This document shows positions 1 through 11,600 of a stretch of DNA of 64,000 nucleotides, one piece after another. Under the pieces are notes generated by a model. It had not been told where the DNA came from. It worked only from the letters and a program-made list of their open reading frames with translations, and searched no databases. The stretch is taken from positions 90,194,462 to 90,258,461 of the forward strand of contig NC_084834.1 of assembly GCF_033115175.1 (NCBI RefSeq), read 5' to 3'. The DNA comes from Lepus europaeus. Lineage: Eukaryota > Chordata > Mammalia > Lagomorpha > Leporidae. The first letter of the stretch is position 1, and every line of letters starts with the position of its first letter. The translations under genes were made by a program, and so were the position numbers.

Positions 1-1004
1 CAACTTCGGAAACTCTCCTGAATGTTATTATTCCTCATAACTGAAGAAAGCATTAAAGAGGCAAAAGTGCAAACCAACTCCCAAATCAATCCTGCATGTC
101 ATGGCTTTGTCTATATTATATAATCAGCACTCCAGGACTTGCTAGTGGAGTAAAAGTAAGCCAATCAAAACAGAATCCGAGCTTTATCCTTACTCCTGGA
201 TATGTCTGCCATCTGAGTGTCCACAGTTCCTGTATAATAAAGGTCCCTGGTGAACACCTGCCTCAGTTATTGGGTAGTTACAGCTGTTTCCACTGTATGA
301 CATTACAACCAGTATTACTGTAGTATTTTTAACTTTGACAACTCCTTACAATTTACCAAATAAACTTTGTAAGTTGATATTTCAGCTCACACTTAGGAGA
401 TGGCAGGTCAGAAATGAAATGACTTGTTGAACTACCAATGGAATGTAAATAGCAGAGTCAAGACGCGAAGGGAGGCCTTTTCCCTCCAAGTGCAGTTGTT
501 TACTTGTGCATCATGGATCACTGCCTAGTTTGTGGAACTCTCCAGTCTTCCTAGAAATAGACAGAGCCATCTAGCTCTGTCTCAAGTCCAGCCGTTCAAC
601 TTCCAAGTCCAGTTGTTCTACTTCCCCATCATACATCACTGCTCAGCTCTTCATTGATGTCTCCAATCTTGCTAAAAATAGGCACAGCCCTCCCTCTGGT
701 TGAAACAGTACATAACTGCCATTCGATCCTGGGCTCAGTGCCCTGCCTGGTGCCAACTTTGAATTAATTCTAAACTAAATTGGTTTTTATTAGATTTCCT
801 GGTAGACATCAGAGTATTAAGGAAGTAAATAAACATTGGATAAAAAGGTTTATAACCTTTCCTGTTAATGATCAGTGAATTTAAATGTAAAATTAAGAAA
901 ATATACATTGTATCCTATGATTTACTTTATTTGACTTCAACTTTCTGCTGAAAACATTTTTCAAAATATTACATATTAATGCTTCTTAAAAGTTTGAAAA
1001 ATAC
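1..1004. other. SPARCL1 intron, no exon seen
   Basis: No coding exon was found here. At 488-708 two diverged copies of a roughly 105-bp unit lie in tandem with about 117-bp spacing (see findings). The rest is AT-rich sequence I do not recognise. Confidence 0.6.
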
Positions 1005-1337
1005 TTGGCCAGTGCCGCGGCTCACTAGGCTAATCCTCTGCCTGCAGCGCTGGCACCCCGGGTTCTAGTCCCAGTTGGGGCGCTGGATTCTGTCCCAGTT
1101 GCTCCTCTTCCAGTCCAGCTTGCTGCTGTGGCCCGGGAAGGCAGTGGAGGATGGCCCAAGTGCTTGGGCCCCTGCACCTTCCTGGGAGAACTGGAGGAGG
1201 CTCCTGGCTCCTGGCTTCGGATTGGCGTAGCACGCTGGCTATAGCGGCCATTTGGGTGGTGAACCAATGGAAGGAAGACCTTTCTCTCTGTCTCTCTCTC
1301 ACTGTGTAACTCTGCCTGCCAAAAAAAAAAAAAAAAA
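1005..1337 (+). repeat. CSINE (lagomorph C-repeat SINE), full length
   Basis: It starts with a tRNA-like head (Pol III box A near tggctcac, box B ggttctagtcc), has the conserved body ending in ctctctctc and tctgcctgcc, and a poly(A) tail. The 14-bp duplication agtttgaaaaatac flanks it at 991-1004 and 1338-1351. Confidence 0.97.
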
Positions 1338-1667
1338 AGTTTGAAAAATACAGCAAATAATTCCAAAACTCAAAAATCACCTTTATTGGAATCATTTTTG
1401 ATTGAATTTTTAAATGTTTTCTGTAGATATAAACTTTTCTTATATATACTTGGGATTATGCATTCATTCAACATTAGATTCTGGGTATTTGCCTGTATCA
1501 TCAAGAATTCTAAAGAATATCTTTTAATCAATGTTATGAATGAAGCTTATATGTATTATTGTTATTATTGAGCACATTGTTGATAAATAACGGTGATAAG
1601 AGTAACTAGGAATTTTAAAAATTAGCATTTAGATATGAATAATACAAACTAGTTTTAATTTTTTCAG

Positions 1668-1817
1668 ACAAGTGCAAGGTTTTTATCTGATCATTCCCAA
1701 CCAACTGCTGAAATATTGGTAACACCTGAAAATACAGAAATCCCCTTTTTAGAGGTTGAAGATGAAGAAAATGAAAAGGAAACAGTGGTATCCATAGAAG
1801 ACCAACCCAACTATAAG
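1668..1817 (+). CDS. SPARCL1: SPARCL1 exon 3
   Basis: Fifty codons in phase 0 start [10 protein letters not shown] and follow a ttttttcag acceptor; the donor is gtaaaa. This is the start of the mature acidic region. The preceding exon with the initiator ATG and signal peptide is not found in bases 1-1667. Confidence 0.93.
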
Positions 1818-4800
1818 GTAAAAATAACATGAATATAATTTTCTAATTCTTCGAAGGTCTCAGTCTAAAGCATGGTCAATGAAAGTGTTCATGTTTCTTT
1901 GCTTCTCGGCCTTTTGGCTAAGATCAAGTGTAAGAAGTAGTCATGTCTCAGTTTAATTTCTTTAACCATGATGGTCACATCAACTGCCTCCAGTCTCTAA
2001 AAGAATTATGAGAGTCAGTTTTATTCCCTGGGCTAAGGTGCTATGTAACAGTTTTTTGTTTGTTTGTTTGTTTGTTTGTTTTTTGACAGGGAAAGTTAGA
2101 CAGTGAGAGAGAGACAGAGAGAAAGGTCTTCCTTCCATTGGTTCACCACCCAAATGGCTACAACGGCTGGTGCGCTATGCTGATCCAAAGCCAGGAGCCA
2201 GGTGCTTCTCCTGGTCTCCCATGCGGGTGCAGGGCCCAAGGACTTGGGCCATCCTCCACTGCCTTCCCGGGCCACAGCAGAGAGCTGTACTGGAAGAGGA
2301 GCTACCGGGACAGAATCCGGCACCCCAACTGGGACTAGAACCAAGAGTTCCAGCACTGAAGGCAGAGGATTAGCCTAGTGAGCCCCAGCGCTGGCTGTAA
2401 CAGCTTTATTTTTTAAAATTTCAAATTCAGGTTAAACCTGTGCCTACAGAACAAAAAGAACATTGTAAAATTTTTATATGATAATATGCAAAGTAAAAGA
2501 ATAATGAATAGTACATGTTAGCTTAAGAATTATAAATATGACTATATTATCATTTGTTTCAATAAAACTTTCTTCTTTGAAGGATGAAAAGTCTTCTACA
2601 TTAAAAAGCCATGAACAGGCAGCAGAACAGGACAAGAGCTACAGCCAAGAGTTGGGACTGAAGAATCCAGAGCACAGCCCTAGTGACTTAGGTGTGAATT
2701 TGGAGTCTACCCCAACTGAAGGCACACTAGACTCAAAAGAAGACACGAGTGAACCGCAGAAGAAGATTCTCCCAGAGAACACTGATTTCCCTGTTTCTTC
2801 TGTTAGTCCCTCTGAGAATTCTAACCAACAAGAAACCATCACAAAGGGAGAGGAAAACCAAGAACTACCTATAAATGAGTCCGGTCATCAGCTGAACAGG
2901 AGCAGTACACACACCCCAGAACTAGGTGATCAAGGAAGCCAAGAAGATGATCCAAATATTCCCAATGGAGAAGAGGAAAAAGAACCAGGAGAAGTCGGTC
3001 GTCCAAATGATAACCAAGAAGAGGACACAGAACTTCCCATGGAGCATTCTAACAGCAAGCAGGAGGAAGACAATGCCCAATCTGATGATATTTTGGAAGA
3101 GTCCAGTCAACCAACTCAAGTAAGCAAGATGCAGAAGGATGCATTTGAGCAGGGAAACCAAGAACATGAAGATATCACCTCCAATGCAGAAAGGGAAGAG
3201 AAAAATGCATCAAACATCAATAAGCACATCCAAGATACTACATGGCTGAATCAAGAAGGAAAAACTGGTCTTGAAGCTGGCAGAAAGACTGTTTCTGAGG
3301 CTTTGCACATGGAACCTATGGATGATACTAACATCATGCCCAGAAATCATGGGGCTGATGAGGATGAGGATAGCAATCATCCCAAGCATGGTGCAAGAGA
3401 TGACTACTTTATCCCAAGCCAGGCCTTTTTGGAGAGTGAAAGAGCTCAATCCAATTACTATCACATCAAATATGATGAAGAAAGAGAAAGAGCACATGAG
3501 AATGAGAGTGTAGATACCAGCGAACCTGGAGACTATCAAGGGGTGAGATTACCATGGAGCTTGTCCAACAGAAATTAGCATTATCAGCAAATAGCCATAA
3601 CCTTTCTCTGTGCTGTCCTGGTCCTCTTATTTCTTTCAGTAAATTACTAAAATATTTAACTATTACTAATTTTTCTGTCCCCTATTTTCTCCTTGAAGCA
3701 GACCCTGGATTGGAATGTCATTTGTTTAAGAAGTGTAGGAACCAAACATAGAGGAAAGTAGAAAAGTGATACAGGGAAGGATATATAAAGAAATTCTCAG
3801 AATTTTTCTATCTGGGGCAGGGAGTAGGGTGGTGGCTAGGGCATTTATTTTAGCTGGCAATTGCTAGGGGAGGGTATTAATTCTCCAGCACTTCCAATGT
3901 GTCCTTTGAGCAGGCCAAATAGAATTCCAGCTGGTACTCTAGTTCCTCAAAAGCAGGTGTCTTGGTGTATTCAAGTTGAATCAACAAGATGTGACAAAAT
4001 GTCTGATATGACAAGAAATCCAGCAATGTTTGTCAAACTAGTTATTATGGTTAAGGAACTACTTTATTATGTAACCATGCCATAATAAGAATCTGGAAAC
4101 CAGTGGGAGTGGCATCAGGGAGGAAGACTAGTACAATTTAGTTGTAAAATAATTTAGAGCTTTCATGCAAAACCCACAAATAGGAATTGACACAACTTGG
4201 AGTGGAGAAGGCCATTAGTAACCTCAATTACTGAAAGTTCTGCTGTCATTCTAAAGTAGGAGTTTTCTTACACTTAGAAAACCTGGTGAGAAAGCATTAC
4301 CAACAACTTAATGGAGATTCCTGGAGTAACCTCATCTTAACTACAGAATGGCAAGATAATACTATATTTCTAGTGTTTTCCCAAATCCAGTAGGGAGATT
4401 CCAACTCTTGGTGAGCAATCCCCTGAGATAAAACACTGAATCCAATTGGGCAGAAATGGGTCTAACTCTCCAAGGGTTACTGTCTACCTCTGCCTTTGCA
4501 GAGGTTTCCTTTTTTGAGATCTAAAATGATTTGGGCATGAAAACTCAGTAAATATGCAGAATGGGAACATAAATTAACTAATGACTCCTTCTTGATAGTT
4601 TAACTTCTGCTCTCATTATTTCAAAGGCTAAGAAGGCAGAAAGCTCAGCAAATGAAGATGAAACTTCAAGCGAAGGCAATGTGAGAGTCCACAGTGTTGG
4701 TGAGTTTGTTTGTGACTAAGTCAAGGAAAAGGAGGAATCTACCCCTGGGTCTCATCCCTTCCTTCCTTTAAGAATATAGCACAGGCTTTTTTCCCCCTCC

Positions 4801-5551
4801 AAAAAGAGATACTCTCAAACATAGTTGGTATTTTCTGGTATATACGTGTTACACAGCTATAAGTAAGTGTGTTTACAAATTGGTAGACCTGTTGAGATGT
4901 TAGTGCAAAGGTAGGCCTCTTCCCTAAATCCTTCTGCTTCTGAGAATTTGTTCTACCTTATTTATTCTCCAATCTTTAACTTACTAGTGAATTGTGATCC
5001 AGTACTTAAGGGCCTAATTCCTACCTCAGTCACAAATATTTCGAATTCCAACATTGCTTATTTACCTTCTGACCAACTCACATAACATCACAGGAGACAC
5101 TTTAGACTATGACCATCTCAGACAGGCCAAGACGAGTTGTTGGTTCTTCTTACATTTCCAAACTACAACAAGAGGAAGCATAGACCACAATATAAAATAA
5201 TCTAATGTCAGAAAGTTCCACATCCATCAAGGTGGTTTCTACTGTTTTCTGACTTTCAAATTTTCAAATCTCAGTGGTTTCAAATTTGGGGGTCAGCATT
5301 GTGGTGCAGCAGGTTGAATTACTGCTTACAATGCTGGTATCCATACCCAAGCACTAATTCAAGTCCTAACTGCTCTGCTTCCAAGCCAGCTCCCTGCTAA
5401 TGTGCCTATGAAAGCAGCAGAAGATGGCCCAAGTGCTTGGGCCCCTACTACCCATGTGGGGGACCTGAATGGAGTTCCTGACCTCTGACTTTGGCCTGGT
5501 CCAATCCTGGCCATTGCAGACATTTGAGGGATGAGCAGTGGATGGAAGAAT

Positions 5552-5600
<49 letters not shown>

Positions 5601-8600
5601 AATAAATCTTTTTAATTTTTTTAAATTTTTCTCCCTCACTAATGAGAACAAAGCTAACTGAATGAGTAAATCTGTGCTTACAATCTCAATTTGGCTTTTT
5701 CCATGTTTCCTATCCAAATTTTTCTGTTAGATTCATGTGTGAACTTCCAGTGTAAACGAGGGCATATCTGTAAGGCTGACCACCAGGGAAAACCCCACTG
5801 TGTCTGTCAAGATCCAATGACCTGTCCTCCAGCAAAACTCCTTGACCAAGTAAGTATTCTACAAAATGGTCTTTAAGATGTACACAAAGGTCAGAGATTT
5901 GAATGAAAATAGTTTGCAACTTGAAGATGCACAGCTTATCGTCTAACATTTGATGTGATAATGAACAGGAAAAATGTCAGCAAAATCGAAGAATTTAAAC
6001 TGTGTCATAAAAATGGTAATAGCATTTGAACTGAAGAATTCATTTTACAACTCATTCTAGTCTTGGAACATCTGCAGTTTTCATCTACTGAGCTTATTTA
6101 GAGCTAAACTGTCATCACCATTGATATAATTTGTTGATAGTTATGGTGCCAAATGGAAAAATCGTGATATTAATGGTCTCACCTATCTGATCACATCTTT
6201 GGCACAACACCATGATCAGATAGCTTAGGAGCTTTAAGGATCAGAGTATTTTCCAAGAAGCACCTGTAACAGCTTTTCCTATTGCTGATCTTTCCTAGGT
6301 TTGTGGCACTGACAATCAGACCTACACTAGCTCCTGTTACCTGTTTGCCACGAAATGCAAACTGGAGGGAACCAAAAAGGGACACCAGCTGCAGCTGGAT
6401 TATTTTGGAGCCTGCAAATGTAAGATCTCATCACTGCTGACAACCATAGTCTCTGAAAGCGTTAGGTGAATCCAAATGTACCCCAAACTGTATACAAGGG
6501 GACTTAAAAGTTTATGGAAAATGGAATTAAAAGATGCTTATCTTAGTGCAAAAAAATTAGAAATCCGTGTATATTAAGGGTCTTTAAAATGTCATGGAAG
6601 ATGAGTATTATGAAAAACACTATGCATGGACTTCAAAATAGTTTTGCACCAAATTAAGCTTATCTTAATTCAATTTTTCCAGAAGTTTGTTAAAGTACTT
6701 TCATATACACAAACAGAAAATCTAAATCCAGGCTGCACACTAAAATCAACTGGGGAAACTTAAAAAATAAGAAGAGCAATTCCTGGTTCCTAACCTAGGC
6801 GATTCAGATTTAATTGGAGTGGGCTGGAACACTGGCATTGGGGTTTTCTATTTGTTTTTTAAGTAACCTAGGCAATTCTAATGTGCTTCCAGGATTCACA
6901 ACCTCTATGGCAACATTATCCACTTAATAGAGATGAATCACTGGTATTTTGCTAAATTATTTCCCCTCTTCCCAACCTAAGTCAAGCCTTTATCAAGAAG
7001 TTGCACGACAACTTATTCTTCCAGAAATTTTATTCTTAAGTTGTCTTCGTTCCCCAGGATACTTCCAATTGTGTTTGGCTCTCCTTCCCACTAAGTAATT
7101 TTCCACACTAGCAGTGCTTGCGAGTATCTCCAGTTCCTGTCTCCTCCTGGATATGAGAGGATTAAATGTGCCAGCCCCTTTGATGTTCAGTGTGGTCATC
7201 TGACTTGCTTTATCCAGTGAAATGTGAGCAGAAATCATCCATGTGCGTTCTGGGCAAAAGCACTTGAGAGCTAGTGTATGGTTTTCCATGCCCGCTTCTC
7301 TTGTCACCACAAACCCTGAAGCTCTATGTGGATGTGGTAGCCTTCAAAGGTGTTGGTTCTCCATCATCCTGAACCCCAGGGGAGACTGCAATGAGCCTTG
7401 GAGCAAGATGAAGAAATCAACTTTCGTTTCATTAAGCCACTGAGTTTTAGCATTATTTGTCACCACAGTGAAGACTTACCTCTACCTTTTCCCCTCATCC
7501 CCTAAAATAAATAGCTCTTGTACCCACCACCTCTAAATTCCAACTCTGGCTCTACAGCACTGGTTCTTGGCTCTAGATGCATATCAATTGAAAACACCCT
7601 GATGGGAGTGAGTATTTAGCCTGGGATACTCACATCTCACATTGGAGGGCCTGAGTTCTTTTCCTGGCTCCAGCTCCCAATTCCAGTTTCCTGACAAAGC
7701 AGGCCGTGGGAAGCCGCAGGTGATGGGTCAAGTAATTGGATCCCCACCACCCACCTGGGAGTCCTGGATTAAGGTCCTGGCTCCCAACTTCAGCTCAGCG
7801 GTTGAAGGCACTTGAGAAGTAAGCCTCGCTCTTGCTCCTTCTCTCTCTCTATCTATCTATCTCTTTCTCTTTCTCTCTCTCTCTCTCCCCCATGTGTGTG
7901 TGTGCATGTGTGTGTGTCTCTCTGTGTACTTGACCTTCAAATAAAATTTTCAAAAACAAGAACAACAAAAATCCAAATGCCCAAATCCATTCTAAACCAA
8001 TCAAATCTTTCTTTGGATGAAAGCTAGCACTGTTATGTTTTTAAAACACCCCGGACAGGGCCAGTATTATGGAACAGCAAGATAAGTAGATGCTCACAAT
8101 GCACGCATCCCATATCAGAGTGCGGACTGGGGTCTTGGCTGCTCCATTTCCAATCCAGCTTCTTCTTGATGCAGCTGAGAAGACAGAATAAAATGGCCCA
8201 CGTGCCTGGGCCTCTGCTACCCATAAGAGAGATCCACTGAAGGAGCACTGTTAGTAATGGGCAGTCAGGAATGTGTTAAACTTCCTGTTATGAGTAAGCC
8301 CCAAAGATCACAACATACTTTCTGTTGATAACAGCTATTCCTGCTTGCACTGACTTTGAAGTGACTCAGTTTCCTCTACGGATGCGAGACTGGCTCAAGA
8401 ATATCCTCATGCAGCTGTATGAACCTAACCCTGAACACCCTGGATATCTCAACGAGAAGCAGAGAAACAAAGTAAGTTACCCATGAGTCCAATACCAAGT
8501 GTCTATCAACACAGCCAAAGGGAAAACACTGTGCTGGGGTGCGAGGGCTCCTACTTCTCCACTGTGCCTCCTTGTACCTCGTGGGTTAACAGAATAACAG

Positions 8601-11600
8601 TGGCCACCATTCTGACAAGGTTTGGGACACTGCCAAACCACCTCATTTCTATGAAAAAAAAAAGCAGTAGCCTGAATTTAAATAGAAAAAAGAAAAAAAA
8701 GGGGGTAGAGCATGCCAATGGGTGAAAGAATAAGAATTTTAACTAACTAAACAACCATTTTACCAGTTAGTTTAGCCCTTTTCTTTTTTTTAAGATTTAT
8801 TTATTTGAAAGTCAGAGTTACACAGAGAAAGAAGGAGAGGCAGAGAGAGAGGTCTTCCATCCGCTGGTTCACTTCCCAATTGGCCGCAATGGCCGGAGCT
8901 GAGTTGAGCTGAGCTGAGGCCAGGAGCCAGAAGCTACTTCCAGGTCTCCCACATGAGTGCAGGGCCCAAGGACTTGGGCCATCTTCTACTGCTTTCCCAG
9001 GCCATAGCAGAGAGCTGGATCAGAAGTGGAGCAGCCAGGACTCAAACCGGTGCCCATATGGGATGCCAGCACTGCAGGTGGTGGCATTACCCGCTACGCC
9101 ACAGCACCAGCCCCAAGCCCCTTTCATTAAAACCATCTCATAGCTTTAAGGAATGCTGTGTAAGCATTACTTAGTTTAAAAAAATCAAAAAATACTTCAA
9201 TTTCCTCTGAAAACCACAGATTCCTTACAATAGCTGTTACTTTATGTAGGCATAAGAAAGTATGAAGTATGGATTAGGAGACACTTAATTTGGTCACACC
9301 TGATGCCCTGGGCTTATTTTCCTCTGTCATTTTACTGCTATGTTTCAAGTGAAGCTTAGAAAGGGACAATTCCGAGAAATCCAAGATGGCGGAATAGGAA
9401 GGGAGCACACTGATATTCTTCGGCAAGACACAGGTTAATAAAAGTGGAGATACTGCAGGGTCAAGGAAGAGTAGGGGAAGAAACAGCAGAGGAAACTCTT
9501 CCGGAACTAGTGATTCACAGTGGACCTGCGTGGAGAGCGTGGGAGCCCAAGTTCGGGACACCAGCAGCAGACTCAACGCACCAGCGCTGGAACGCGAGGT
9601 GAGCCGAACCTCCATAGCCCGAGACACCAGCGGGCAAGCGGAAAGAGGAGGCTAGAGGGAACGAGGCTTGAACTCCGTGGGGAAAAGTTCACCAGGCTAA
9701 CTAGGAGAGAGAGAGGGAAAAAAAAAAGTGACCGAAACGGACACGAGTTTCTCTCTCTCTGCTCACCCCTCAAGGGCGAGCAAGACAAAGAGCAGGCGCC
9801 ATTTTGGAGATACGTCATAAGCAGGGCGACCTCAGGTCTGCACCGGCCCTGAGCCTAGCAGAAAAACCTGACTCTGTGGGGAGGGGTGAAATAACTGGAG
9901 ATTAGCATCTAACTTGGCAACCCAGTGGGAGACTGCAGGAGAATTGGAGCCCACACCGAGGGCAGCAGAGATTCCCTGTGTGGTCCTTGGGAAAGAGCTT
10001 CCAATCTCTGGCTCCTGTGGGTATATCGTTTGCCTGCTAACTACCTCCAATTACATTCAGCTGTGCGGAATTACTTCCCTTTTGAATCAACAAAAGAAAG
10101 AGACATTTACCACACCTAACCTGGGAGTGTCATCTTGACACACCCTCAACCCTGAGGAACCAAACACAGCTCTCAGTCCACACCCATCTCAAGCCTCTAA
10201 GGCTCCACCAAAAGCAGACAGTCCACTTAATCTAGAGTCATAGTATAACAAGAAAAAAAAAAAACACCACAGTGAAGAAACCAAATATCTCCAACATGCC
10301 AAACAACAAACGCAAAAACCAAGCTAACAAGAACAAGGAAGACACTATGACGCCCCCAAATGAAAAAGACACCCCAATGCAAGATTATGAAGATGATGAG
10401 ATCGAAGAAATGCAAGAAGTGGATCTCAAAAAATTGATAAGAACATTAAGAAGTTCTCAAAAACAAATTCTTGAACTACAGAAATCCTTAATGGACAAGA
10501 TAGAAAATCTCTCTCGTGAAAGTGAAATATTAAGGAGGAATCAAAATGAAATGAAACAACTAGTGGAACAAGAAACTCTGATAGTGACGAGAAATCATAA
10601 TGAAATGAAGAGTTCAATAGATCAAATGACAAACACATTAGAGAGCCTTAAAAACAGAATGGGCGAAGCAGAAGAGAGAATATCAGACTTAGAAGACAGA
10701 GAACAGGAAAGGAAACAGGCAAACCAAAGAAAAGAAGAAGAAATTAGAAATCTAAAAAATATTGTCGGGAATCTACAGGATACTATTAAAAAATCTAACA
10801 TTCGGATTCTAGGAGTTCCTGAAGGCATGGAGAGGGAGAAAGGATTAGAAGGCATTTTCAGTGAGATACTAGCAGAAAATTTCCCAGGTTTGGAGAAGGA
10901 CAGAGGCATCTTAGTACAGGAAGCTTATAGAACCCCTAATAAACATGACCAAAAGAGATCCTCACCACGACACGTCATAATCAAACTCACCACAGTGAAA
11001 CATAAAGAAAAGATTCTAAAAGGTGCAAGAGAGAATCGTCAGATTACTCTCAGAGGATCTCCAATTAGACTCACAGCAGACTTCTCATCAGAAACCCTAC
11101 AAGCTAGAAGGGAATGGCGAGACATAGCCCAGGTACTAAGAGACAAAAACTGCCAGCCCAGAATATTATATCCTGCAAAGCTCTCATTTGTGAAGGAAGG
11201 TGAAATTAAGACTTTTCATAGCAAACAGAAACTGAAAGAATTTGTTGCCACTCATCCTGCCCTGCAAAAGATGCTTAAAGATGTCTTACACACAGAAACA
11301 CAGAAACATGGTCACCGATATGAAAGAAGGTAAAGGAAGGAAACCTCACAGCAAAAGATCACAGGAAGCTCAATTTCTCTTTGACATAGAATTAAACTCT
11401 GATGCACTGTTAGAGCAATGTGTTAAAGTAATCTATTATGTTCTCTTGATATCTGTTAAATTCTAATTTGTTCAAAAACAGCTGAATTTTTATTAAGAGC
11501 TATGGGTTATTTAACTATGTGCTTATTTTCAAAGACTTGAATAATCACCTTGTAACAATGATCAAATTTGGTCTATGTTATGTCATGATTTTAAGGAATC

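Noticed and set aside
1899..1962. Functional U2 snRNA gene
   Set aside because: Only the first third is present and it diverges after about 35 nt; no U2 3' stems follow.
2538..2582. ATG at 2538 as start of the large acidic ORF
   Set aside because: These 15 codons are intron; the ctttgaag acceptor at 2582 and exon 3 in frame upstream show that the ORF is an internal SPARCL1 exon.
9520..9852. 110-codon frame near the start of the chimeric L1
   Set aside because: It lies in the L1 5' UTR, whose counterpart at 45.7-46.07 kb has a similar but differently broken frame; no domain is seen.
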